Positions 1 through 8,011 of a DNA stretch of 11,627 bases are shown in pieces (positions within the stretch are counted from its first letter, which is position 1; every line of letters begins with the position of its first letter). Below the pieces are notes generated by a model. It saw only the letters and a list, made by a program, of their open reading frames with translations, did no database searches and was not told the origin of the DNA. The position numbers and the translations under genes were made by a program. Source of the stretch: Euryarchaeota archaeon UBA257 (GTDB lineage Archaea; Thermoplasmatota; Poseidoniia; Poseidoniales; Thalassarchaeaceae); contig DAJO01000039.1 of NCBI GenBank assembly GCA_002498985.1, forward strand, positions 8,595-20,221, written 5' to 3'.

Positions 1-2
1 AT

Positions 3-1700
3 CTCCCAAGTAGGCCCGGAGTATATCTTTTTAAGCAAAAAAATGAACGGGTATTATACGTTGGTAAAGCAAATAATTTGAAAGAAAGAGTCCGGTCTTA
101 TTTCTCAAAAAATCCCGATAGAGAAATGATACCAAAGTTAGTAATAAACTCAGATAAAATTGATTTTATTGTAACTCAGAATCCAAATGAAGCGCTGGTT
201 CTTGAAAGAGAGCTAATCCGTAAGCATAAACCGAAGTATAATTCTAGATTGAAAGATGATAAATCTTATCCATTTATATCCCTTACAAACGAAGAATACC
301 CTAGAATTCTCTATACTAGATTCCCAGCAGAGAATGATAAACGTTGGGGACCATTTCCAGATGCAGGTGCAGCAAAAAGAGTTATTCAATTATTGAGAAG
401 ACAGTTTGGAATAAGAGATAAAGATTGTAATGGAAAAGATGGTTGCTTTGCTAAGCATATCGGTCTCTGTAGAGGACCTTGTGTTAATCCGGAAGGATAT
501 TCTGAAATTGTAAAAATGGTATCAAGTGTTTTGGATGGTAATGCAGGAAAAATAATTCAAGAACTAAATATAGAAATGAATCTCTATTCTAAAAAATTAG
601 AATTTGAAAAGGCAGGAGAGATTAGAGACCTAATAAGTTCTATTCAATCTACAGTATCGCAACAAATAATTAATTCAAGGTTTTATCAAGACTGTGATGC
701 TATAGGATTTTCTCAAAGAGAAGATTTTGCAGTAGTAGTAATTCTTCATGCCAAAGATGGAATCATCCAGGGCGAAGTAAACTATCCATTGATTCACAAA
801 GGTGATATTTCTGAATCTGTTTCATTAGTATTGTCTGAACATTATTCCAATAGAAAACCGCCGAAAACAATCCTATTACCAACCCCGGTAACAAAAGTAA
901 TGCAAGAATGGCTCACTGAAAGAAAGGGAAAGAAGGTTGAAACGAGAGTCCCTCTAAGAGGAGAACTTGCAAAGCTACAAAAAATGGCCACAAAAAATGC
1001 AGAAATACAAGTCACTAGACAGAAGAATAAACGTTCAGGAAACTTAGAGAAAATAGCCGCTGAAGATGGTGCAAGATTGTTGAAAATGGAATCTCTAGAC
1101 CATATTGTTTGTTTTGATATGGCACAATTACAAGGAAGTGAGAGAGTTGGGGCTTCTGTAGTGTTGAGGAAAGGAAGACCATCAAAGAAAGAATACAGAA
1201 CATATAGAGTCAAAGGTGAAGCATTAGATGATCTTAAAATGATGTCAGAAGTAGTTGAAAGATGGCTGAAAAGACAAGAAGTATGGCCTGATTTACTATT
1301 ACTTGATGGAGGTAAAACTCATCTTGACACTATAAACTATTTACTAGAAGAGCATAATTTGAATGATGTTTTTCATGTAGCTGCATTAGCTAAAAAAGAA
1401 GAAACAATTTTTCGTAAAGGGATGGAGCCAATTAAAATTGATAGGAAAGGAAGAGTGTTAATACATTCCAGAGATGAAGCTCATAGATTTGTTAATAAAT
1501 ATCATCGAAAAAGAAGAGGGAAAAATACTTTGAAAAATCCGCTTGAAAATATAGAAGGTTTGGGGGCGAAAAAAATACAAGCGTTAATGGTTCATTTTGG
1601 AAGTTATAAAAATATTAAATTCGCATCAATTGAAGAACTACAAAAGGTTCCAGGAATAGGTAAAGAAATGTCTGAAAAAATATATTCAGAACTAGTTTAA
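3..1700 (+). CDS. uvrC: UvrABC system protein C (excinuclease subunit), 5'-truncated by window edge
   Basis: UvrC makes both incisions flanking a bulky DNA lesion, after damage loading by UvrA and UvrB. The first in-frame ATG/TTG-type start (TTG at 78) is not the true start. The same frame reads back to position 3 as LPSRPGVYLFKQ...VLYVGKA, the core of the GIY-YIG nuclease (3' incision), so only a few N-terminal residues are missing. Numbering from position 3, four cysteines at about 142, 148, 156 and 160 fit the [4Fe-4S] ligands described for UvrC. A UVR (UvrB-binding) motif lies near 193-215. The C-terminal RNase H-like nuclease (5' incision) keeps Asp372 (FDMAQLQG), Asp435 (LLLDGGK) and His494 (RDEAHRF). 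Tandem helix-hairpin-helix motifs (NIEGLGAKK, VPGIGKE) end the protein. The 565 visible residues fit the usual size of about 600. The usual FDISH is FDMAQ here. UvrC is bacterial in origin but present in several euryarchaeal groups. Confidence 0.96.
   Translation, partial: LPSRPGVYLFKQKNERVLYVGKANNLKERVRSYFSKNPDREMIPKLVINSDKIDFIVTQNPNEALVLERELIRKHKPKYNSRLKDDKSYPFISLTNEEYPRILYTRFPAENDKRWGPFPDAGAAKRVIQLLRRQFGIRDKDCNGKDGCFAKHIGLCRGPCVNPEGYSEIVKMVSSVLDGNAGKIIQELNIEMNLYSKKLEFEKAGEIRDLISSIQSTVSQQIINSRFYQDCDAIGFSQREDFAVVVILHAKDGIIQGEVNYPLIHKGDISESVSLVLSEHYSNRKPPKTILLPTPVTKVMQEWLTERKGKKVETRVPLRGELAKLQKMATKNAEIQVTRQKNKRSGNLEKIAAEDGARLLKMESLDHIVCFDMAQLQGSERVGASVVLRKGRPSKKEYRTYRVKGEALDDLKMMSEVVERWLKRQEVWPDLLLLDGGKTHLDTINYLLEEHNLNDVFHVAALAKKEETIFRKGMEPIKIDRKGRVLIHSRDEAHRFVNKYHRKRRGKNTLKNPLENIEGLGAKKIQALMVHFGSYKNIKFASIEELQKVPGIGKEMSEKIYSELV
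1675..1680 (-). terminator. Oligo-T terminator candidate of the surface protein gene, inside uvrC
   Basis: A run of six T on the minus strand begins 27 bases past the stop codon at 1707. It lies in the Glu-Lys codons near the end of uvrC. It is a single tract without a hairpin, so it is weaker than the candidate at 9854-9883. Confidence 0.35.
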
Positions 1701-1706
1701 TTCATA

Positions 1707-4679
1707 TTATTCATTATCCTCTAGATCTTCTGTATCAAAAAATGATTCATTAGCAACTACAACAGGAGAATCAAGCGAGCCAAACGCTTCTACGGCTGCG
1801 ACTTCGGTAATTTCGCTTTGTAACAATTCCTGTTCATGTATTTTTACGAGTTTCTTTTCTTTCCTTCTCCTAACTAGGCGAACGGTGAATAAAACCAATA
1901 ATGAAACTAAAATTATCACATAAGGAACTAATTCAACGAAAATAAATGACCAACTATATTCAAGGTTATATGTCACTAAATCAGAATTCTTCCTGCAATC
2001 ATCCCATGTTAATGATTCAGGACAAACAGGTGTAAGATATGTTAATACTTGCTTTCCCTCGATTTCATCAAGATTCCCAAGTCCATTTGAACTCTCAAAA
2101 GAAGAGAATCGAATTTCATCTGGCATGTGTATTACTATCAATGATGAAGAACGTATTGTTCCAAAAATAGTGTGTTCCATTATTGGAAAAATTTGTTGTT
2201 GCATCTGTGAATTTTCAAATGTGAAACCAAAATCACTAGTTATAGGGTCTCCAAATGGCCATTCTAATGCTGATTGATAATATCCAAACGATGCTCTATG
2301 AATATCGAGATTGATTTGATCATCGATAGAAGAAATACTCATCTCTGCATTTTTTATTGACGCTGAGAAATTTATTGGTTGTAAATCAGAAGGAGTGATT
2401 GATTCTGGAATCTGATAATTCTCATTATTAAATATGAAAGGAGTGCTGATTAAGTTGGCGTTCAACTCATATTTAGCAAATCCTAGATCTAATGGAAAGC
2501 CAGAAATCTCATTTTCACTGACCAATACAGGAAAAATCTCATTCAAATCTTCGGCTAATTTTGACATTCCCGAATTAGATATCGTGACATTAATTTTATT
2601 TCCATTTCCAAAATCTAACGGTGCCATTATTTCTGACCCTCCTAATAGTCCCCCTTGACTATTTATTTGTGTGTCAAAAGATGGACTTTTCCTGTCACCA
2701 ATTGCTATAGCTCTACGGATTAAATCAGATGGAATTGGTTGTAATTCGATATTATCTTCACCCAGGTCAATATCTAATCGATGAATAGAGAAAGTTAATT
2801 CAGCATCGAAATCGATATTTATTTCTCGACTTAATTCATTTATTGCGATATTATTAAGGAAAAATTCTGCTTTAGAGGTAACACATGTGGCTTGTTTGGA
2901 TGAACAAATTAAATCATCAGATGAATCTTCACAGGGAACTGAATTTAAACAGATTGGATGTCTCCAATCAAAAGTTCTTGTCCCCTCAAATCCAGAATTA
3001 AAGATTGTCTCATCGTAAAATAATGAAATGATTTCAATCATAGAACTTTCTTGCCCAGTAGATCGAATCCATTCAGGAAGAAGTAATTCTAAATTGATGT
3101 TGGTGTTTGGAAAATCTGTTGGTAATATTTCCTGTAACCATTCAGATTTTGCTGAAAAATCAATTTCCATAATACTCATCGCTGCTGCAAGATCTTCATC
3201 ATTAAGTATTGAAAAGTCCAAAGTAGAAATATCTCCCAAACTAGAGCCTAGCATATTTTCAATAATATTTGACATTTGAACTTGAACAGGTTGAGAACTT
3301 GATTGAATAAAGATAGGATTATCGCCAGACATTGGATTATTATCTTCTAAACAATATCTAACCTCTAACATTTCATCACAAGTTTCTCCATTCTGATGTC
3401 TAAAATCTAATCCTCCAAAATCATCTGAGGGGGCAAAGGTTGGCTGGAAAAAATTTATTTCTGTACCAAATAAATCTGAAAAACCCTCTGAAATTCCTTC
3501 TATTGGAATTCCTTGTAGGAGAGGAGATAGATCTTCTTCTAACTCATAATCTAGCATTCTTATCCCATCTGATGTGATTATTGGAAGGTTCATTTTATCG
3601 TCATCAAAATCAACTAACCAGTTATCCAAAGTATCTGAATCAAGATGATGTATAGATAATATCATCTGAATTTCAGTATTACTTGAGTCTCTAGCATCAA
3701 TCAATACATCTATTGACAAAGATGGTTGTTGATTATCAATCAATAATGTCGTAGACGAATCTCTATTTTTAATTCTCATAATCAGACTTTCTGAAATATC
3801 AGAATTTAAATCCTCTGATTGGGTATTATCCAGAGATAAATGACCGTATTTTTGAGATATCTGATTTTGTATATTTTTTGTGAATAATATTCCTGGACTT
3901 TCTATTTCAAATGCAGTTGAATAATCGGGAGGAAATACAGTTAATTCTACGTAATGCCCAGGTAATGCTTTGGCATTGAATGAAGACTCAACATCTCCTC
4001 CCATTATCAAAAGTCCTCGAATAATTCTATCTAAGTCTCCAGTATTATCTTTAATACCTAGATTACTAGGATCCATGGTTAGGATAAATACACCCCTGAA
4101 GCAAATTGGAGGATTGAATGGATCATTCGCCCGACCGTTTACTTCATCAATAGAATCTTGTGAATTATCATAAGTGCATTGTAAATTTTCTGTTGATGAA
4201 AAATCTACAGATGAAATAGTATTAAGAAGTGATTCCTCAGTATAGTCAAAATTGTCTTCAATATACTCCCTCATATTTGTCTGAATTAAAGAGACCATTT
4301 TCTCTTCAACTGTAAAACCATTTCTTTCAAAATTCAGATAATTCCTAATGTAATCTGCGGGAACTCCATCATCTAAACTGCTATCACCCTCTAAATCTAA
4401 GTCTTCTAAATCTAGGTCAGAACGTGACAATTCATGTACGGCGGTTGATATGGTTAAAGATACGCTATCTGCATCAACTACATTTAGGACAATTGATGAC
4501 TTAATCCATTCACTTATACTCGAGCCATCAAGAACAGATTGGTAATCATCACAAATACCACTCTGACTGTTCCAAGTTGAACATATATCATTTTCAACAT
4601 CTGGCTCTCCAGGGGGTGGAGAAGCTGAATAAACTGGAGAAATAAGCAGCAAAACCAGTAACACTGCTATACGCTGCAT
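1707..4679 (-). CDS. Large secreted single-pass membrane (surface) protein of unknown function
   Basis: I do not recognise this family. From the ATG at 4679 it is 990 residues: a signal peptide (MQRIAVLLVLLLISPVYSA, cleavage likely before SPPP), an ectodomain of about 890 residues, one membrane helix at about 912-933 (FIFVELVPYVIILVSLLVLF), a basic stop-transfer RLVRRRKEKK, and an acidic tail of about 50 residues. This is type I topology. All 12 cysteines lie in the ectodomain, mostly in close pairs, which suggests disulfides. The ectodomain is rich in Asp, Ser and Ile and looks beta-rich. A motif H-x-L-[DS] followed about 20-30 residues later by a Pro/Ser-Asp-x-Ile-Arg motif recurs three times, suggesting internal duplication. 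An upstream in-frame ATG at 4727 adds 16 residues (MQDGFRLMVDDFLQLI), but these spoil the signal peptide and crowd the divergent taw2 start, so I prefer 4679. No enzyme motif is visible. An envelope or adhesion role is inference only. Confidence 0.85.
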   Translation of the reverse strand: MQRIAVLLVLLLISPVYSASPPPGEPDVENDICSTWNSQSGICDDYQSVLDGSSISEWIKSSIVLNVVDADSVSLTISTAVHELSRSDLDLEDLDLEGDSSLDDGVPADYIRNYLNFERNGFTVEEKMVSLIQTNMREYIEDNFDYTEESLLNTISSVDFSSTENLQCTYDNSQDSIDEVNGRANDPFNPPICFRGVFILTMDPSNLGIKDNTGDLDRIIRGLLIMGGDVESSFNAKALPGHYVELTVFPPDYSTAFEIESPGILFTKNIQNQISQKYGHLSLDNTQSEDLNSDISESLIMRIKNRDSSTTLLIDNQQPSLSIDVLIDARDSSNTEIQMILSIHHLDSDTLDNWLVDFDDDKMNLPIITSDGIRMLDYELEEDLSPLLQGIPIEGISEGFSDLFGTEINFFQPTFAPSDDFGGLDFRHQNGETCDEMLEVRYCLEDNNPMSGDNPIFIQSSSQPVQVQMSNIIENMLGSSLGDISTLDFSILNDEDLAAAMSIMEIDFSAKSEWLQEILPTDFPNTNINLELLLPEWIRSTGQESSMIEIISLFYDETIFNSGFEGTRTFDWRHPICLNSVPCEDSSDDLICSSKQATCVTSKAEFFLNNIAINELSREINIDFDAELTFSIHRLDIDLGEDNIELQPIPSDLIRRAIAIGDRKSPSFDTQINSQGGLLGGSEIMAPLDFGNGNKINVTISNSGMSKLAEDLNEIFPVLVSENEISGFPLDLGFAKYELNANLISTPFIFNNENYQIPESITPSDLQPINFSASIKNAEMSISSIDDQINLDIHRASFGYYQSALEWPFGDPITSDFGFTFENSQMQQQIFPIMEHTIFGTIRSSSLIVIHMPDEIRFSSFESSNGLGNLDEIEGKQVLTYLTPVCPESLTWDDCRKNSDLVTYNLEYSWSFIFVELVPYVIILVSLLVLFTVRLVRRRKEKKLVKIHEQELLQSEITEVAAVEAFGSLDSPVVVANESFFDTEDLEDNE

Positions 4680-4740
4680 GATTAGTTGGAGAAAGTCATC
4701 TACCATAAGTCTGAATCCATCTTGCATCTCGGAGACATCG
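4680..4740. promoter_or_regulatory. Divergent start region between the surface protein gene and taw2
   Basis: These 61 bases separate the preferred ATG codons. GGAG at 4731-4734 serves as the Shine-Dalgarno site for taw2, 6 bases from its ATG. For the minus-strand gene the only TATA-like string is CTTATGG at about 4703-4709, some 24-30 bases upstream of ATG 4679, which fits a leaderless transcript. It is a weak match. No good TATA element was seen for taw2. Confidence 0.35.
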
Positions 4741-5634
4741 ATGAGTGGGGAGAAACCTAGTTCTCAACTTCGAGAAAATATTAATTCTTTATTAAAACTA
4801 AAAGGTTTAGAAGAGGAAAAAATAGTTGAATTAATAGGAGACTTGCCCAACCGTTGGGAAAAATTTGATGATATTGCTCTGATCCCAAATTCATCTTTTA
4901 GAAAAGAACATTGGAAACCTATAATTAGTGATGAATTTTGGATTAAGATTTGTCAAAGTTTGAATGTAGAAAGGTTAGCTAGATCTGGAGAGATAATAGG
5001 TGAAAAAAGAGAATCGACTGTGGAAATGTTGGTTGGAGAAGATGATTGGGTAATTAGAAAAGAAAGTGGAATAAAATATGGCTATCATATAAAACAGTGT
5101 ATGTTTTCTTCAGGTAATATTAATGAAAGGAGAAGGATGGGGGAGGTAGTTTCAGAAAATGAAGTAGTGGTTGATTTATTCTGTGGGATTGGATACTATA
5201 CAATACCAATATTAGTAAAAAATAATGTTAAACATGTTTATTCTTGTGAGTGGAATATTAATTCTATTGATGCATTAAAATATAACCTTGAGAACAATAA
5301 TGTGGAGAAAAAATGTACTATTATTGAAGGTGATAATCGGGAAACTACAGATAATTTAGAGAATATAGCTGACAGAGTATTACTTGGCCTACTACCTACT
5401 GCTGAAGAGTCCTATCATGTAGCTTTAAAATGCATAAAAGAAGAAGGGGGGATGCTGCATATACATGGATTATCACCGTCTAACAATCATGAGAAATTTC
5501 TCTTAGAAACATCTGAAAAATTACAAAAAATAGATTATAATTATATTATTACTAATTATAAAATTAATAAAATTAAGTCTTATGCACCACATTGGGACCA
5601 CTTAGTTTTAGACATACAAATAGAAAAAAGATAG
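4741..5634 (+). CDS. taw2: tRNA(Phe) wybutosine-pathway aminocarboxypropyltransferase Taw2 (TYW2 family)
   Basis: Taw2 transfers the 3-amino-3-carboxypropyl group of S-adenosylmethionine to C7 of 4-demethylwyosine at position 37 of tRNA(Phe). In this 297-residue protein, KQCMFSSGNINER (118-130) matches the TYW2 signature. The SAM-binding loop is DLFCGIGYYTIP (145-156), followed by SCEWN (168-172); CEWN separates TYW2 from Trm5 methyltransferases, which have an acidic motif there. ADRVLLGLLPTAEE (210-223) replaces the NLP-type motif of Trm5, and KSYAPHWDHLVLD (279-291) is the conserved end. The ATG at 4741 has GGAG 6 bases upstream. The frame stays open back to an ATG at 4678, but those 21 residues look unrelated and overlap the divergent gene. 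No other wybutosine gene is in view. Annotation as a Trm5 tRNA (guanine-N1) methyltransferase is the likeliest database error. Confidence 0.92.
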   Translation: MSGEKPSSQLRENINSLLKLKGLEEEKIVELIGDLPNRWEKFDDIALIPNSSFRKEHWKPIISDEFWIKICQSLNVERLARSGEIIGEKRESTVEMLVGEDDWVIRKESGIKYGYHIKQCMFSSGNINERRRMGEVVSENEVVVDLFCGIGYYTIPILVKNNVKHVYSCEWNINSIDALKYNLENNNVEKKCTIIEGDNRETTDNLENIADRVLLGLLPTAEESYHVALKCIKEEGGMLHIHGLSPSNNHEKFLLETSEKLQKIDYNYIITNYKINKIKSYAPHWDHLVLDIQIEKR

Positions 5635-5660
5635 TGAAATCATTACACAAAAACACAGTC

Positions 5661-5670
5661 TATATTTTAT
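5661..5670 (+). promoter_or_regulatory. TATA-box candidate for the lipoprotein hydrolase gene
   Basis: The string TATATTTTAT lies 23-32 bases before the ATG at 5693. That is the distance expected of an archaeal TATA box for a transcript that begins at or near the start codon. A purine/C-containing stretch (AAACACAGTC) precedes it where a BRE would sit, but this is not a clear match. It lies in the 58-bp gap after taw2. Confidence 0.45.
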
Positions 5671-5692
5671 CCTATCATAAATTCGGAAGTAT

Positions 5693-7465
5693 ATGCGCAC
5701 TCTCGCACTCATGATGTGTTTACTCATGACTGTGCCTACATTAGCTGGTTGCTTTACCGAGGAAACAAAACAAATCGATGAAAACGATGAATGGTGGGAA
5801 ACTCCAATCCATGAAAGAGAAAATATGGAATTAAATATGACTGGATGGAGAAGCCAATTACCAGTTGACGGAATGTACTCTTGGTCAGGTCCAACAGAAC
5901 ACTTTGTAGAAGTCGAACTACCATTATCTGAACAAGATGTAGGATATCCTGGACCAGCATTAATGCATATCTCTCTATGGATGCCAGATGTACCAAACGG
6001 TACAGAAGTACCCGTAATTGCAACGGTACATCCATACTATGACTTTGGAGGAGAAGGGGTAGTAGGAGATGATTCGAATCCGAATACAGTTCCTGATGCG
6101 GGAGTTGGATTATGGGTTCTAGAGGAATTTGTTCCGCATGGATATGCTCTAGCACAGATTTCAACATTTGGTACAGGTCAATCAACCCATTGTCAAGATG
6201 TAAAAGGTCTTGGCGAGCAAATAGGAATACAAGCAGCGGTTCATTGGCTTGGGGAACAAGATTGGTCAAACGGAAACGTTGGACTAATGGGAAAATCATA
6301 TGCTGGAACAACAAACTGGGAAGCCGCTCAGAATCCATCAGAACATCTGAAAACTATTGTTCCAATTTCTGGATCTATAGGAGTCCAACAGATGTTCTAC
6401 AGGAATGGTTCCAGTGAAGCTAGGGCAATGCTATACGATGTTCTGTATGAAGGAGCAACTGCAGATGCTACAAGTGATGATATGAGATTTTGTACTGATG
6501 ATGCTATTGGGCCTTTGAGTCCATTCACTACTTGGTTCGGAGCAGGACTTGGCGGAGATGAATGGAATGATTATTGGGATGAGAGATATCATTTACAAGA
6601 TGTCATTGATAATTATAATGGAAGCGTATACATCGTTTGGGGTTTACAAGATTGGAATGTTGACCCATATCATGCATTTCCAACCCATCAATTATTGAAA
6701 GATGCTGGTATAAATGTTAGGACTATTTCAGGACAGTGGGGGCATAACTACCCAGATCAGCCAAGTGTCCATGAAGGGCTAGAATCAGGATATGGCGCTG
6801 AAGCATTTCCTAGCGTCTCAAGAATGGATTGGGCAGTTGAACTATATCCATGGTTTGAGTATTACTTGAAAGGAATTGGAGATGAACCCGAGTCTTATGT
6901 CCAAGTACAAAGAAATGATGGGCAGTGGCATATTGAAGAAACATGGCCTGCAGAAGATACTACAAATGTTCAATATGCAATTGCAGACTGGGATGGAGGA
7001 ATGTCAGGAACTGTTAATTCACAACAATCAATGACTATTACCAGTCAACCACTAACAGAAGATATGCATATTTCCGGACTACCAACATTACATATTGATG
7101 CTAGAACAAATACTTGCAATGGAGGGCAATTATTCGTAACTATGTTCGATGGAACTTCTGGTTTAAGGTTAGGACATGCAACTATGGATGTTAGGTATAG
7201 AGATGGAGGTTACGAAGCAAAGGCCACATCTCCCATGACAAGTTATAGGATGTTAATGGAATTTAATCCAATGGATGTGATTGTACCTAAAGGACATACA
7301 ATTCAATTAGTAGTCTCCGAATCTGGAGAAGACTATCTCCCTTCCCCATGTGCTTCTGCAGGAATGACAATATTTGCAGGTTATCAAGTACTTACTTTAC
7401 CCACCATAGATAGGCCAGTTGATCATGAGAATTGGTTTAATGTTCCAAACTGGTGGGACGATTAA
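5693..7465 (+). CDS. Lipoprotein CocE/X-Pro dipeptidyl-peptidase-like hydrolase (S15 family)
   Basis: This is a secreted alpha/beta hydrolase of 590 residues, probably anchored as a lipoprotein. The N-terminus MRTLALMMCLLMTVPTLAGC carries a lipobox (LAGC, Cys20), followed by an acidic linker. The catalytic domain spans roughly 55-400, with nucleophile Ser202 in GKSYAG, the probable Asp320 in GLQDWNVDP and His351 in WGHNYPD, the S15/CocE arrangement. About 430-570 is the C-terminal jelly-roll domain of this family (HISGLPTLHIDA..., LRLGHATMDVRYRDGGYEA, VPKGHTIQLVVS). Members cleave Xaa-Pro dipeptides or hydrolyse esters and acyl-amides, and the sequence does not decide which. An extracellular location suits scavenging of peptides by a heterotroph, which is inference. 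A TATA-like element at 5661-5670 suggests its own promoter. The 3' end overlaps the convergent SprT gene by 29 bp. GGAAG lies only 3 bases before the ATG, so a leaderless or short-leader transcript is likely. Confidence 0.88.
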   Translation: MRTLALMMCLLMTVPTLAGCFTEETKQIDENDEWWETPIHERENMELNMTGWRSQLPVDGMYSWSGPTEHFVEVELPLSEQDVGYPGPALMHISLWMPDVPNGTEVPVIATVHPYYDFGGEGVVGDDSNPNTVPDAGVGLWVLEEFVPHGYALAQISTFGTGQSTHCQDVKGLGEQIGIQAAVHWLGEQDWSNGNVGLMGKSYAGTTNWEAAQNPSEHLKTIVPISGSIGVQQMFYRNGSSEARAMLYDVLYEGATADATSDDMRFCTDDAIGPLSPFTTWFGAGLGGDEWNDYWDERYHLQDVIDNYNGSVYIVWGLQDWNVDPYHAFPTHQLLKDAGINVRTISGQWGHNYPDQPSVHEGLESGYGAEAFPSVSRMDWAVELYPWFEYYLKGIGDEPESYVQVQRNDGQWHIEETWPAEDTTNVQYAIADWDGGMSGTVNSQQSMTITSQPLTEDMHISGLPTLHIDARTNTCNGGQLFVTMFDGTSGLRLGHATMDVRYRDGGYEAKATSPMTSYRMLMEFNPMDVIVPKGHTIQLVVSESGEDYLPSPCASAGMTIFAGYQVLTLPTIDRPVDHENWFNVPNWWDD

Positions 7466-7997
7466 TAGGTATGTTCTCTAACTTACCAAGACATTCTTTA
7501 TGGAAATAATTACTTCTAAATTTTCGTGAACTACGTTTTACAATAAATCCACATTTAGAACATGTCCAAGCCCATTGAGACTTAGTTTCCTGTAATTCTC
7601 TAGTTAATTGTCTTCCAAAAGTATTCATTTCCCCAATATTAGGCCAGAGATTTTCTAATTGACGGAAATTTTCATTATGGGAAAAATTCCCTAAACAGTG
7701 AATATATTCGTGAAAAAGTACGAATTCGGCATATGGTAAATATTTTTTTTCAAATAAATTTCTATTCAGTTTAACTATACAATTACTTGAACTGATTTTC
7801 TTAGATTTATCGAAATTAGTTGTAAGACCATGCCTTGAAATAGAATTTCGAGTAAGGAAAGAAATTTCTATTTCAGATAATTGAGATAACTCATAATCCG
7901 GAAAAAATCTTTCATTATTTATGTCAACAAAGGTCCTCATTTTGGTAATTACATTATACCTTAATTGAGATAAGATTTGATAATTACTATCATTCAT
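7437..7997 (-). CDS. SprT-like zinc metalloprotease
   Basis: This 186-residue protein has the SprT layout: an N-terminal helical part, then the metalloprotease motif FHEYIH (His96, Glu97, His100) with a likely third zinc ligand His107 in SHNENF, then a C-terminal zinc ribbon with Cys146-x2-Cys149 and His166-x2-Cys169. The family is related to the eukaryotic DNA-protein crosslink protease SPRTN; roles of the prokaryotic members are mostly untested. The third ribbon ligand is His rather than the more usual Cys. The ATG at 7997 lies 14 bp downstream of the orn stop codon, so the two genes are probably cotranscribed. No clear Shine-Dalgarno sequence precedes it. The stop codon lies inside the 3' end of the convergent lipoprotein hydrolase gene. 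The protein is strongly basic and poor in alanine, like its AT-rich neighbours, so it shows no sign of recent transfer. Confidence 0.82.
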   Translation of the reverse strand: MNDSNYQILSQLRYNVITKMRTFVDINNERFFPDYELSQLSEIEISFLTRNSISRHGLTTNFDKSKKISSSNCIVKLNRNLFEKKYLPYAEFVLFHEYIHCLGNFSHNENFRQLENLWPNIGEMNTFGRQLTRELQETKSQWAWTCSKCGFIVKRSSRKFRSNYFHKECLGKLENIPINRPTSLEH

Positions 7998-8011
7998 AAT
8001 AATATCTCATT

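Noticed and set aside
842..1213. 123-residue minus-strand open frame inside uvrC (and 1015-1203)
   Set aside because: It lies wholly antisense to conserved UvrC sequence, has low-complexity Phe/Ser/Leu composition and no recognisable motif.
2434..2658. Short plus-strand frames inside the surface protein gene (also 3028-3279 and 3970-4173)
   Set aside because: They lie antisense to one continuous 990-codon frame and have no motifs or start signals.
4741..5634. Possible Trm5 tRNA (guanine-37-N1) methyltransferase
   Set aside because: The CEWN motif and the LLGLLPTAEE motif are of TYW2 type, not Trm5.
5754..6338. 194-residue minus-strand open frame opposite the lipoprotein hydrolase
   Set aside because: The plus strand carries the S15 catalytic domain with its Ser motif here; the antisense product is Leu/His/Gln-rich with no family resemblance.
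6112..6417. 101-residue plus-strand frame within the hydrolase gene
   Set aside because: An out-of-frame shadow of the catalytic domain, rich in Trp, Ser and Arg and without its own ribosome site.
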